Assembly: GCF_900108555.1 (NCBI RefSeq)
Contig: NZ_FNWV01000002.1
Location: 2,794-45,317 of the forward strand
From: Ruminococcus flavefaciens
Lineage (GTDB): Bacteria; Bacillota; Clostridia; Oscillospirales; Ruminococcaceae
Direction: 5' to 3'
Length of the DNA stretch: 42,524 nt
The position numbers were made by a program, and so were the translations under genes. Shown here one piece after another: positions 29,153 through 37,181 of this stretch. The notes under the pieces were generated by a model, which ran no database searches, was not told the origin of the DNA, and saw only the letters and a list, made by a program, of their open reading frames with translations. Position 1 is the first letter of the stretch. Each line of letters starts with the position of its first letter.

Positions 29153-30023
29153 TTATGAAAATGCTATTGAGATCAAGGGGCTTACAAAGAGATATGACGG
29201 CTTTACTCTCGACAATGTGAGCTTCAACGTGCCTAAGGGCAGTATAATGGGATTTATAGGACAGAACGGCGCAGGCAAGACCACTACTATAAATGCGCTG
29301 CTCAACATAGTTAAAAAGGACGAGGGCGAGATACGTCTGCTCGGATATGACAGTGTAAAGGACGAATACGAGGCTAAAAAGCGGATAGCAGCCGTATTTG
29401 ACGAGCTGCCCTTCGATGACAGAATGAACGCATTAGTTCTGGACAAGGTGCTCCGCGAGATATTCGAGGAGTGGAGCACGGATACATTTTTCGGCTATCT
29501 TGACCGCTTTGCACTGCCGAGAAAGAAGAAGTTCGGCAAGTTCTCGAAAGGTATGAAAATGAAGCTGCAAATAGCTTCCGCACTTTCTCACAATGCAAAG
29601 CTTCTCATAATGGACGAGGCTACCACAGGTCTTGATCCCGTTGTAAGAAACGAGATACTGGACATATTCCTCGAATACCTACAGAACGAGGATCACTCTA
29701 TATTAATGTCATCACATATCACGTCCGACCTTGACAAAATAGCCGACAGCGTTACCTTTATCGACAAGGGCAAGCTGCTCATAAGCGGCTATAAGGACGA
29801 TATCCTTGAAAGTCACGGCATACTCAAATGCACTAAGAACGACTACAAGGACATCGCTCCCGAGGACATCGTAAGTGCGAGATTATCCGATTTCGGTGCA
29901 GAGGTAATGGTTTCCGACAAGGCGGCTTGCAGCCGCAAATACTCTGGCGCGGTCATAGATAATGCGTCCCTTGAGGACATAATGCTTTACTATGTCAACC
30001 GCAGCAAAAAGGAGTGGAGATGA
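29145..30023 (+). CDS. ABC transporter ATP-binding protein
   Basis: A 292-residue ATPase with Walker A GQNGAGKTT (39-47), the signature FSKGMKMK (133-140, in place of LSGGQ, as in YtrB-like exporters), and Walker B LLIMDE (153-158) followed by ATTGLDP. After about residue 215 a C-terminal extension follows, common in this subfamily. It drives export with the two permeases encoded next, whose genes abut or overlap. The substrate is unknown; peptide antibiotics or lantibiotics are possibilities by family. Confidence 0.94.
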   Translation: MNDYENAIEIKGLTKRYDGFTLDNVSFNVPKGSIMGFIGQNGAGKTTTINALLNIVKKDEGEIRLLGYDSVKDEYEAKKRIAAVFDELPFDDRMNALVLDKVLREIFEEWSTDTFFGYLDRFALPRKKKFGKFSKGMKMKLQIASALSHNAKLLIMDEATTGLDPVVRNEILDIFLEYLQNEDHSILMSSHITSDLDKIADSVTFIDKGKLLISGYKDDILESHGILKCTKNDYKDIAPEDIVSARLSDFGAEVMVSDKAACSRKYSGAVIDNASLEDIMLYYVNRSKKEWR

Positions 30024-30791
30024 ATGAAAGGTCTTATTTACCGTGAATTTTATCTTATGAGAAAGAATTTTGCTCTGACTTTGGCGGTGTTTTTGGGATT
30101 TCTGTTTATGATATCTCTTGTATTCATAAGCACCTATGCAGGCAATCTTGCAAAGGGCGAAGAAAATAATCAGATGATAGCTTCATTTTATCCGCAGGCT
30201 TACCTCTATACAGGCGCAATGGCTTTATTAGGCTTTTCAGCAGCTCAGAACGGCGTTGTGTATGACGATTACAAGTCACGCTGGAGACTATACACATATA
30301 CACTTCCCGTTGACGAAAAGAAAATGGCTTCTTCTATGCTCGTATCACGCATCATACTGCTTGTTGTCAGCTTTTTATTTGCTGTTGTGGGAGAAGTGGT
30401 GCTGGGCTTGGCTGCCAAAAAGGGCGTAAGCCTGGAGCATATAAAGAATTTAGCTGTTATGGCGGCGATCGTATCGGTCACATTTATTACTCTGCCCTCA
30501 GCATTGCGACACAAGGAAGTTTCAAAGACAATAACAACATATATCGCATACGGAATTATCCCTTTTGCAGCTTTGGTATTCGGAATTGTAAAGTTTATCA
30601 TATACTGCATCAAGGAAGCAGAGGTACGCTATCCCAACTTAAAGGGTGAGGAAGCAATAAGAAAGGTATCTGAGCCTTATCAGGAGAAGCTTGTGGAGAT
30701 AGCTGCCATAGCTGCGCCTTTTATTATAGTTGGCAGTCTTGTGCTGTGCTATTTCCGTACCGTGAAGGAACTGGAAAGGAGGCGTTACTGA
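30024..30791 (+). CDS. ABC-2 type permease subunit 1
   Basis: A 255-residue membrane protein with six hydrophobic segments (about 13-38, 54-75, 108-130, 143-161, 172-196 and 226-244), the ABC-2 plan. It starts directly after the ATPase stop and ends with TGATG, overlapping the next start by one base. No substrate-specific motif is visible. Confidence 0.88.
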   Translation: MKGLIYREFYLMRKNFALTLAVFLGFLFMISLVFISTYAGNLAKGEENNQMIASFYPQAYLYTGAMALLGFSAAQNGVVYDDYKSRWRLYTYTLPVDEKKMASSMLVSRIILLVVSFLFAVVGEVVLGLAAKKGVSLEHIKNLAVMAAIVSVTFITLPSALRHKEVSKTITTYIAYGIIPFAALVFGIVKFIIYCIKEAEVRYPNLKGEEAIRKVSEPYQEKLVEIAAIAAPFIIVGSLVLCYFRTVKELERRRY

Positions 30792-31555
30792 TGACAGGTC
30801 TGCTTTATAAGGAACTGAAGCTCAACTCAAGGAAGCTCATATTAAACCTGTTGGGCGCAATGATATATCCGCTGCTTATTATATTTGTTATCAAGGTTTG
30901 CGATGCAGATGCAAAGAAGGGGGTTGATGATGAAATTAATCAGCAGATGCTGACAAATGTTATGAGCATAATATGGCTATCAGCCTGCTGTATTGCATAT
31001 TTTTTCACAGCCGTAATACAGAACGGACTTATCCCACAGGACGAGCGCAAGAAATGGGCGTATTATGTCACATCTACGCCTACAGGCATAAAAGGCTTTG
31101 TTGGCGTAAAGTATCTTTGTTCCTTATTTATAGGAATGGTCACAGTTACAATACTTATGTTCATACAGAGCCTTGCTGCTGATATGGGCGCTCTGAAAGT
31201 TGACGCAACTACTATTATCGTTGGTGCATTCTATATGCAGATTTTCATGCGAGCCATAGAATTTCCGCTGATATTCCGTTTCAGCTCTAAGGTAGGATAT
31301 ATGGTCAAGTCGTGTATCGTTGTACTTATATGTATAGTGCTGTTTGTGTATTTTCTGTTTGGTGATACTTCCATGTTTGCGAATTTGGAAACATTCTGGG
31401 AAAGATTTTTCAAATTTGTAAATGATCCCGAACAGATGAAAAAGGTATATCTCTGGATAGGCATAATAGCTGTGGCTGTAATGCCGCTGTATTACCTGTC
31501 CTACAGACTTTCCGTAAAGTGGTATCTGAAAGGAGTTGAGAATTATGCAAAATAA
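30791..31555 (+). CDS. ABC-2 type permease subunit 2
   Basis: A 254-residue membrane protein similar in plan to subunit 1: an N-terminal GLLYKELKLN (compare GLIYREFYLM in subunit 1), about six membrane segments and a large loop. The two probably form a heterodimeric pore. The start overlaps the previous stop, with AGGAGG just upstream. The frame is open 15 codons further but lacks a ribosome-binding site. Confidence 0.88.
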   Translation: MTGLLYKELKLNSRKLILNLLGAMIYPLLIIFVIKVCDADAKKGVDDEINQQMLTNVMSIIWLSACCIAYFFTAVIQNGLIPQDERKKWAYYVTSTPTGIKGFVGVKYLCSLFIGMVTVTILMFIQSLAADMGALKVDATTIIVGAFYMQIFMRAIEFPLIFRFSSKVGYMVKSCIVVLICIVLFVYFLFGDTSMFANLETFWERFFKFVNDPEQMKKVYLWIGIIAVAVMPLYYLSYRLSVKWYLKGVENYAK

Positions 31556-32402
31556 GAAGATAGCTCTGCTCCGTATCGCTGTATATTTAGTTCTTGCATA
31601 TCTGCCTGTGTATATTCTCGGCTTTGTCTTTTCGGACAAAAAGGGCGGACTTACAAGTGCTGTGGCAGGCATACTGCTCATGCTCTTTCCTGCCATAGCT
31701 GTAGTTATCACAAGAATTGTAACAAAAGAGGGCTTCCGTGACGCATTTCTCGGCTTCGGCAAAAGAAAAAGCGGAAAGTATTACGGAGCAGCCGTGATAT
31801 ATCCCATAGTTCTTCCGTTTGTCAGTGCTGTGATACTTCATCTGTTAATAGTGAAGAACGGCAGCATATGGGACAGCGGATTTTTCGCAGACAGCACCAT
31901 GACCGCAGCAAATCTGTTGATAGCATTTGCGTCAGGTGTCGCAATGGCTTTGCACGGTCTCGGCGAGGAGCTGGGCTGGAGAGCCTATCTTACGCCAAAG
32001 CTTGAGGAGCTCATGCCTACATCTGCGGCGGTAGTGGTCACGGGTATCATATGGGCACTGTGGCACGGACCGCTTCTTGTTTACGGCTACGACTTCGGCA
32101 GGGACTATGATCTCTTCCCTTACGGCGGCTTTATGGCAATGATAGTGATGTGCATATTCATGTCGGCTTTCTACACATGGCTGACCAAGCGGACGAACTC
32201 GGTATATCCTGCGGCACTTTCCCACATGATACTTGATATGTTTCTGACTTCTGTATTCAGTATGTTCACCGTAAATGCTGACGGTAACAAATTCGAGTAC
32301 AGGACAAATGAGTTCTGGATGATGATAATATCGGTATTTCCGATGATGATCATATGCGGTATCATCTGCATGGTGCTGATGTGCAGAAAGAAAAAAGCGT
32401 GA
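31545..32402 (+). CDS. CPBP-family intramembrane glutamic endopeptidase
   Basis: A 285-residue membrane protein with intact CPBP motifs: EELGWR (Glu141, Glu142, Arg146), IIWALWHGPLL (His174) and SHMILD (His227, Asp231). Members cleave prenylated or peptide substrates in the membrane; in bacteria many confer bacteriocin self-immunity or process peptides. It is last in the GntR-ABC operon, overlapping permease 2 by 11 bases, so it probably works with the transporter. The ATG follows AGGAG by 9 bases. It contrasts with the degenerate CPBP protein at 16958. Confidence 0.9.
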   Translation: MQNKKIALLRIAVYLVLAYLPVYILGFVFSDKKGGLTSAVAGILLMLFPAIAVVITRIVTKEGFRDAFLGFGKRKSGKYYGAAVIYPIVLPFVSAVILHLLIVKNGSIWDSGFFADSTMTAANLLIAFASGVAMALHGLGEELGWRAYLTPKLEELMPTSAAVVVTGIIWALWHGPLLVYGYDFGRDYDLFPYGGFMAMIVMCIFMSAFYTWLTKRTNSVYPAALSHMILDMFLTSVFSMFTVNADGNKFEYRTNEFWMMIISVFPMMIICGIICMVLMCRKKKA

Positions 32403-32431
32403 TATAAATTACATAATGATATAGAAGTATA

Positions 32432-32471
32432 GCCCCGATGCACTTGAACTGCATTGGGGCGACATTTTTTT
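32432..32471 (+). terminator. Terminator of the gntR-ABC-CPBP operon
   Basis: GCCCCGATGCA / TGCATTGGGGC stem (one G-U) followed by GACA and seven T. Confidence 0.9.
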
Positions 32472-32591
32472 ATGAGCAATAAATAATATTTATGTCACGT
32501 TTTTGCGCTGCTGTTCGTTTGTATATGGTGGATGAGGTGATACATTTTGCACGAAAATGTCAGCATTCTGCAAAAAATTGCATGAAATGAC

Positions 32592-32620
32592 TTGCAATTG
32601 CTTTCATAAACTGCTATTAT
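32592..32620 (+). promoter_or_regulatory. Promoter of gtrA-dus
   Basis: TTGCAA (32592-32597), 17 bases, TATTAT (32615-32620) with TG at 32612-32613. Confidence 0.7.
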
Positions 32621-32654
32621 ATATAAGCATTGTATTTTTGAAAGGATAGTTGAA

Positions 32655-33146
32655 ATGGAGAAATTCATAAAGTGGTGTGTTTCCATATTGCCGAAGCCGC
32701 TCCAGAATATATATTATAAATATGAAGAGAAATGGCTTTATCTTGTTTTCGGAGGACTTACAACAGTCGTATCCATAGTTACAAAGCTGCTGCTTTTCAA
32801 GTTCGTTCCCGGTGAACCGAAGTGGGAGAGCACGGCAGGCGTTGTATTCTCATGGATATGTGCGGTGACTTTTGCGTTCTTCACCAACAAGAAGTATGTT
32901 TTCAAGAACGAGACAAAAACATCGAAGGAATTCTGGAAGGTATTCGCTTCGTTTTATGGCGCAAGACTTGCCACACTGGGAATGGAAGAGGTCATATTCC
33001 TCGTATGCTGTGACTGGCTCGGCATGAGCAAGACACTTATCACATTCCTCAGTCAGATACTGATATTTATTGCAAATTATATACTCAGCAAGGTCTTTGT
33101 TTTCAAGAACAAGGACAATACTGCTTCGGAGAGTGCGCATGAGTGA
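32655..33146 (+). CDS. GtrA-like membrane protein
   Basis: A 163-residue protein with four membrane helices of the GtrA type. It has LYLVFGGLTTVVSIVTKLLLF, then WICAVTFAFFTNKKYVFKN, and IANYILSKVFVFKN near the end; the N-Y-x-x-(S/N)-K-x-(W/F)-V-F repeats are typical. GtrA proteins flip or present lipid-linked sugars for surface glycosylation. No glycosyltransferase is nearby. AAAGGA precedes the ATG. The stop overlaps the dus start by 8 bases. Confidence 0.9.
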   Translation: MEKFIKWCVSILPKPLQNIYYKYEEKWLYLVFGGLTTVVSIVTKLLLFKFVPGEPKWESTAGVVFSWICAVTFAFFTNKKYVFKNETKTSKEFWKVFASFYGARLATLGMEEVIFLVCCDWLGMSKTLITFLSQILIFIANYILSKVFVFKNKDNTASESAHE

Positions 33147-34143
33147 TACATTAAAAATAGGCAATGTCGAGATAGCGCGTACAGCTGCACTTGCACCTAT
33201 GGCAGGGGTAGCAGATCGTGCGTACAGGCTCATGTGCAAGAAATACGGAGCAGCTTATGTGGTCAGCGAAATGGTGTCCGCAAAGGGCATATGCTACAGC
33301 GACCGCAAAACAGCAGAGCTGTGTACTGTTACGGACGAGGAACGTCCTATGGCGATACAGCTCTTCGGCAGCGAGCCTGAGTTCATGGCTGAGGCTGTAA
33401 AGATAGTCCTTGATTATCACCCCGATATCATAGATATCAATATGGGCTGTCCTGTCCCTAAGGTAGTCGGCACAGGTGCAGGTTCTGCACTTATGAAAGA
33501 TATAAAGCTGGCTGCGGCAGTGACAGAGGCTGCTGTAAAGGCGGCAGGAGATACTCCCGTAACGGTAAAGATACGCAGCGGCTGGAGCAGTGACAGCATA
33601 AATGCTACTTATCTGGCATGGGCACTGGAAGCAGTGGGAGCTGCGGCGATAACCGTTCACGGACGTACAAGAGATATGTATTACAGCGGAAGCTCTGACA
33701 ACAGTGTTATAAAAGCTGTCAAAAGCGCAGTAAGCATACCCGTTATAGGCAACGGAGATGTAACTGACTTTAAATCGTGCAGGGAGATGTATGAGCAGAC
33801 GGGCTGCGACCTCGTCATGATAGGACGCGGAAGCTATGGCAACCCGTTTTTGTTTCGAGAGATAGAAGCGGGAATGAAAGGGACAGCTTACACTCCTCCC
33901 ACACTTGAAGAAAAAATGCAGGTAATGCTCGAACATATTCGACTGATACTTGAGCTCAGCGAGAAATGTGAGGAGCTTGCCATGCACGAAGCCCGCAAAC
34001 ACGCGGCGTGGTATATGAACGGATATTATGGATCTGCAAAATTCCGCGGACGCTGTTATCAGCTTTCATCTTATGCTGAAGCAGAAGCTTTGGCGGAAGA
34101 GTTTATAGAATTGCAGAGATCACGTGAAATTAACATAATGTAA
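33139..34143 (+). CDS. dusB: tRNA-dihydrouridine synthase (DusB family)
   Basis: A 334-residue Dus enzyme. The FMN barrel begins ALAPMAGVADRAYR (about 17-30). IDINMGCPVPKVVGTGAGSALM contains the catalytic cysteine, followed by VTVKIRSGW, ITVHGRTRDMYYSG, GNGDV and MIGRGSYGNPFLF. It reduces uridine in tRNA D-loops. The ATG at 33139 lies after GGAGAG; the frame is open 23 codons further inside gtrA, without support. It overlaps gtrA, so the two are coupled. Confidence 0.94.
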   Translation: MSDTLKIGNVEIARTAALAPMAGVADRAYRLMCKKYGAAYVVSEMVSAKGICYSDRKTAELCTVTDEERPMAIQLFGSEPEFMAEAVKIVLDYHPDIIDINMGCPVPKVVGTGAGSALMKDIKLAAAVTEAAVKAAGDTPVTVKIRSGWSSDSINATYLAWALEAVGAAAITVHGRTRDMYYSGSSDNSVIKAVKSAVSIPVIGNGDVTDFKSCREMYEQTGCDLVMIGRGSYGNPFLFREIEAGMKGTAYTPPTLEEKMQVMLEHIRLILELSEKCEELAMHEARKHAAWYMNGYYGSAKFRGRCYQLSSYAEAEALAEEFIELQRSREINIM

Positions 34144-34349
34144 TTTTTTGTATACGTAGTGGACAAAAAACAGTTTTATTGACAAATCTTACAAAATTTT
34201 ACAAAAAACTTTGTATGAATGAACAAATATCGGTCAAAAATAAAGTAGTGCCTTAGGATTTGCCGAAAATACGTTGTTCCGAGCTGAAATTTAATCTCTT
34301 TGTCAATAAAACCCATGGTAAATTCATTTAAGTTTGATACAATTTGTAA

Positions 34350-34378
34350 TTGCCAAATAAAAAATAATGTGATATAAT
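34350..34378 (+). promoter_or_regulatory. Promoter of the CapA-family gene
   Basis: TTGCCA (34350-34355), 17 bases, TATAAT (34373-34378) with extended TG. The gap from 34144 holds AT-rich sequence and no other feature that I can support. Confidence 0.75.
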
Positions 34379-34435
34379 AAGGGAGAAAACAGTATTTGTC
34401 TTTATGATATTTGCTGTTTTATAAAGGAGAATCTT

Positions 34436-35692
34436 ATGAAATTAAGAAAAGGACGTGCTGTTGGTGCAGCTGCTTTCCTTGCGGCTATCATAGTCGGCGG
34501 AGCAGGCTGCGGTGTTGTCGGAAAGTCAAATCCCGAGGCAGCAACTTCTGCGGCAGTAACAACGACTGATGTACCCGCGGAAACAACAGAAGAGCCTACT
34601 ACCGAAGTACCTGATAAGGTCGTTCATGTTATAGCGGCAGGCGATAATCTCATACACCATTCGGTGAATGTGAATGCACAAAATCTCGCAGGCGGCGACG
34701 GATACGATTTCAAGCCAATGTATTCCGAGGTAAAATATCTTATCGAGGGTGCTGATGTGGCTATACTTAATCAGGAAACTGTTATATCTGAAAGTAATGA
34801 GGTGCGAGGCGCAGAGGGCGGAGTACTTTTGTTCAATTCACCGCCTGAGGTCGCAGATGCTGTGATAGATCTGGGTTTCGACGTAATTACTATGGCAAAC
34901 AACCACCTGCTCGATATGGGCACTGACGGACTTGAAGAGTCTATAAACTTCTGGAACAGGAAGGCTAAGGAAAACAACCTTACAGTTCTCGGTGCTTATC
35001 TTAATGAGGAGGACGCAAATAATATCAGAGTCCGCGAGGTTAACGGCGTAAAGATCGCTTTTCTTGCGTATGCGCACCATATCAACGGCTTTGATGATCT
35101 GCTTAATGATGTTCCGCTCAGAGTTGTCAAGAACGAAGAGGAGGACGTTATCGAACGCCAGATAAAGGAAGCAAAACAAAAGGCAGATGTTGTCATTGTT
35201 TCTGCTCACTGGGGCGAAGATGATACCACCGTCGTTACCGAGGACAGAATTGAGCTTGCAAACAAAATGGTAGGCTGGGGTGCCGATGTGATACTCGGCT
35301 GCCACACACATACCGCAGAGACCATGGAATGGATAGAGCGCGACGACGGTACACGAGGATTTGTATATTACTCAATGGGTAATTTCATCTGTGCTCAGAC
35401 CGACAACTTCAACGTTGTAGGAGAGCTTCCCGATTTTGATATCGTTGTTGATGGTGAGACCAATGAAGTCTCACTTGAAAATGTCGGCTGTATACCGACT
35501 ATAGTCCACTACGAGGACGGGTTTTCAAATATGAAAGTCTATCCCTACAGCAAGTATTCGGAAGAGCTTGCAGAGCGTCACGGACTCCCGTATGCGATAC
35601 CTCAGGGTACTTATACAGAGTTCGGCTGGGGCGTTATAAACCGCATAATCGAGGAGCAAATTCCTGCTGAATTCCGCAAACTCGACAAATAA
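34436..35692 (+). CDS. CapA-family lipoprotein (metallophosphoesterase-like)
   Basis: A 418-residue protein with a lipoprotein signal (GGAGC, Cys25), a Thr/Glu-rich linker (about 37-60) and the CapA (PGA_cap) domain: AAGDNLIHHSV near 69, NQETVIS, MANNHLLDMGTDGL, SAHWGED and LGCHTHTAE. These are the metal-site positions of the calcineurin-like fold. Relatives act in polyglutamate capsule synthesis in Bacillus, but many in gut clostridia have unknown substrates and no other cap genes are near. AAAGGAG precedes the ATG. It is monocistronic under its own promoter. Confidence 0.9.
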   Translation: MKLRKGRAVGAAAFLAAIIVGGAGCGVVGKSNPEAATSAAVTTTDVPAETTEEPTTEVPDKVVHVIAAGDNLIHHSVNVNAQNLAGGDGYDFKPMYSEVKYLIEGADVAILNQETVISESNEVRGAEGGVLLFNSPPEVADAVIDLGFDVITMANNHLLDMGTDGLEESINFWNRKAKENNLTVLGAYLNEEDANNIRVREVNGVKIAFLAYAHHINGFDDLLNDVPLRVVKNEEEDVIERQIKEAKQKADVVIVSAHWGEDDTTVVTEDRIELANKMVGWGADVILGCHTHTAETMEWIERDDGTRGFVYYSMGNFICAQTDNFNVVGELPDFDIVVDGETNEVSLENVGCIPTIVHYEDGFSNMKVYPYSKYSEELAERHGLPYAIPQGTYTEFGWGVINRIIEEQIPAEFRKLDK

Positions 35693-35820
35693 TTTGATAA
35701 ATTCATTTCTTGTTCAAAAAACAGCTTTAACGGTGGTTTTTTGAGGAAAATATCATTGTGCAAACCGTGCAAAAATCAGATTTACTGTTTAGGTAAAATA
35801 CCAAAAACAGTATGAACCTA

Positions 35821-35849
35821 TTTACTTTTTTTTAGACCTGATATATAAT
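35821..35849 (+). promoter_or_regulatory. Likely promoter of the scaffoldin leader
   Basis: TTTACT (35821-35826), 17 bases, TATAAT (35844-35849). Transcription from here would give a leader of about 350 bases before scaC. Confidence 0.6.
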
Positions 35850-35855
35850 GAAATC

Positions 35856-36190
35856 ATGAATAAATATAGTTATGGGATTAGAATCTCATCACGGCAGTGT
35901 GATGCGTCTTACGACAAAACCGCTGCTTGCAGAGCAATGATCTCAGTCAGAGGGCTGACAGCGGAGGAACTCTTCGGCGAGCGTGTACATACGTCTTGGT
36001 GAAGAAAAAAATCCCTCGTCTGTTCGAGTTCGTATGACTGGCAGCGGCTCAGAGCCGACCGCTTTGCACTCAGGTCTCATTCGTATATCGGTGAAACGGT
36101 TTTGCAGAGAGGCGGAACGATGTATCCGCTGCATTCAAGACAAGATATAATTAAAGGGGCACCCCGTTCCTTTGTTATATAACATTTTCG
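35856..36190 (+). ncRNA. Candidate structured leader RNA upstream of scaC
   Basis: This gene-free stretch is much less AT-rich than the flanking spacers and contains several short perfect stems. They are CATCAC/GTGATG (35887-35892 with 35899-35904), CCGCTG/CAGCGG (35920-35925 with 35959-35964) enclosing GTCAG/CTGAC, CATACG/CGTATG (35988-35993 with 36031-36036) enclosing CTCG/CGAG, CGGCT/AGCCG (36045-36057) and GCGGA/TCCGC (36112-36129). No ORF on either strand looks conserved. It could be a cis-regulatory leader, a separate small RNA or decayed sequence. I do not recognise a known RNA class. Confidence 0.45.
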
Positions 36191-36208
36191 AAGAAGGAGG
36201 AAAAAATA

Positions 36209-37084
36209 ATGAAGACAAAAAAGGTAGTCGTCGGAGCTATCGCTGCTACGATGCTTTCACTTTCAGTCTGCTCACTTGCACCTGTTGCAGCTGCCGGCGA
36301 AACAGTGCAGATATCCGTTGGCAAAACAAGCGCAGAGGTGGGTAGCAAATTCTCAGTGGATGTATCTTTAGCTGATATCCCATCGTCCGGCATTCAGGCA
36401 CTCGATTTTGCTATTACTTATGATAGCAGTGCTCTCACAATTGATTCCGTAGAAGCAGGAGCTCTTATTAATAAGGGCGTAGATAAGGCTGATCTCTCAG
36501 CTTCACTTTCACCATGCTTTGAAAGCTCGATCAATAAGACAGAGGGTTACGTGAGCCTGATCTGGTCAACTGCTACTGATGATGCTTCTTATTGGCTCAA
36601 GGGTAACGGTGTATACTGTACTATTAACGGTACTGTTGCAAGCGGTGCTAAAAATGGTACATATGACCTCAAGATCACCCCTATTGAACGTGAGACTTTC
36701 TACGGTTCAAAGAAGTCCAATGCTACTATCGGCTGCGGATATGAGTCAAACGGCAAGCCCGTAAAGCTTGACGTCAAGACATCAGATGGTTCTGTTACAG
36801 TTGGTAAGATTGAAACAACTACAACTACTATTGTAACACAGGGCCCAACCGCTACAAAGCGCGGAGACGCAAACTGTGACGGCGAAGTTGATATGTCGGA
36901 TATCGTTCTCATTATGCAGAGCCTTGCTAATCCAAATAAGTATGGCGTAAATGGTAGTGATGCACACCACATCACAGCAGTAGGCGAAGCTAATGCTGAC
37001 GTAGATTCAAGCTCTAAGGGCGTTACTAACGGTGACGCTGCTAAGATTCAGAAGTGGCTCCTCAAGAGCATCTCTGAACTCTGA
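36209..37084 (+). CDS. scaC: Scaffoldin ScaC-like adaptor (cohesin plus dockerin)
   Basis: A 291-residue secreted protein: signal peptide (1-~29), one cohesin (about 31-198), a short Thr linker (203-208) and a C-terminal dockerin (219-291). The first dockerin loop reads GDANCDGEVDMSD; the second is irregular (ADVDSSSKGVTNGD). In R. flavefaciens, ScaC is the adaptor whose dockerin binds ScaA cohesins while its cohesin recruits a different set of dockerin proteins. AAGGAGG precedes the ATG. It lies directly upstream of the scaA-like gene, matching the known order. Cohesin specificity cannot be read from sequence by eye. Confidence 0.92.
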   Translation: MKTKKVVVGAIAATMLSLSVCSLAPVAAAGETVQISVGKTSAEVGSKFSVDVSLADIPSSGIQALDFAITYDSSALTIDSVEAGALINKGVDKADLSASLSPCFESSINKTEGYVSLIWSTATDDASYWLKGNGVYCTINGTVASGAKNGTYDLKITPIERETFYGSKKSNATIGCGYESNGKPVKLDVKTSDGSVTVGKIETTTTTIVTQGPTATKRGDANCDGEVDMSDIVLIMQSLANPNKYGVNGSDAHHITAVGEANADVDSSSKGVTNGDAAKIQKWLLKSISEL

Positions 37085-37181
37085 TCCGAGATTATCTGAT
37101 TTGTCCCCCTTACAAAGGAATAAAAACCCAATTTATGTTTTATTAATAGGCTTAAAAACCTAGAGAAAGGAATTATTACAA

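Noticed and set aside
34182..34187. TTGACA as a promoter element after dus
   Set aside because: No -10 hexamer stands 16-18 bases downstream; the better promoter for the next gene is at 34350-34378.
36022..36031. GTTCGAGTTC resembling a tRNA T-loop
   Set aside because: No acceptor stem, anticodon arm or CCA end can be placed around it.
35943..36134. 63-codon minus-strand ORF and overlapping plus-strand frames in the scaC leader
   Set aside because: No ribosome-binding site or recognisable motif; the open frames follow from higher GC content. I describe the region as a candidate RNA instead.
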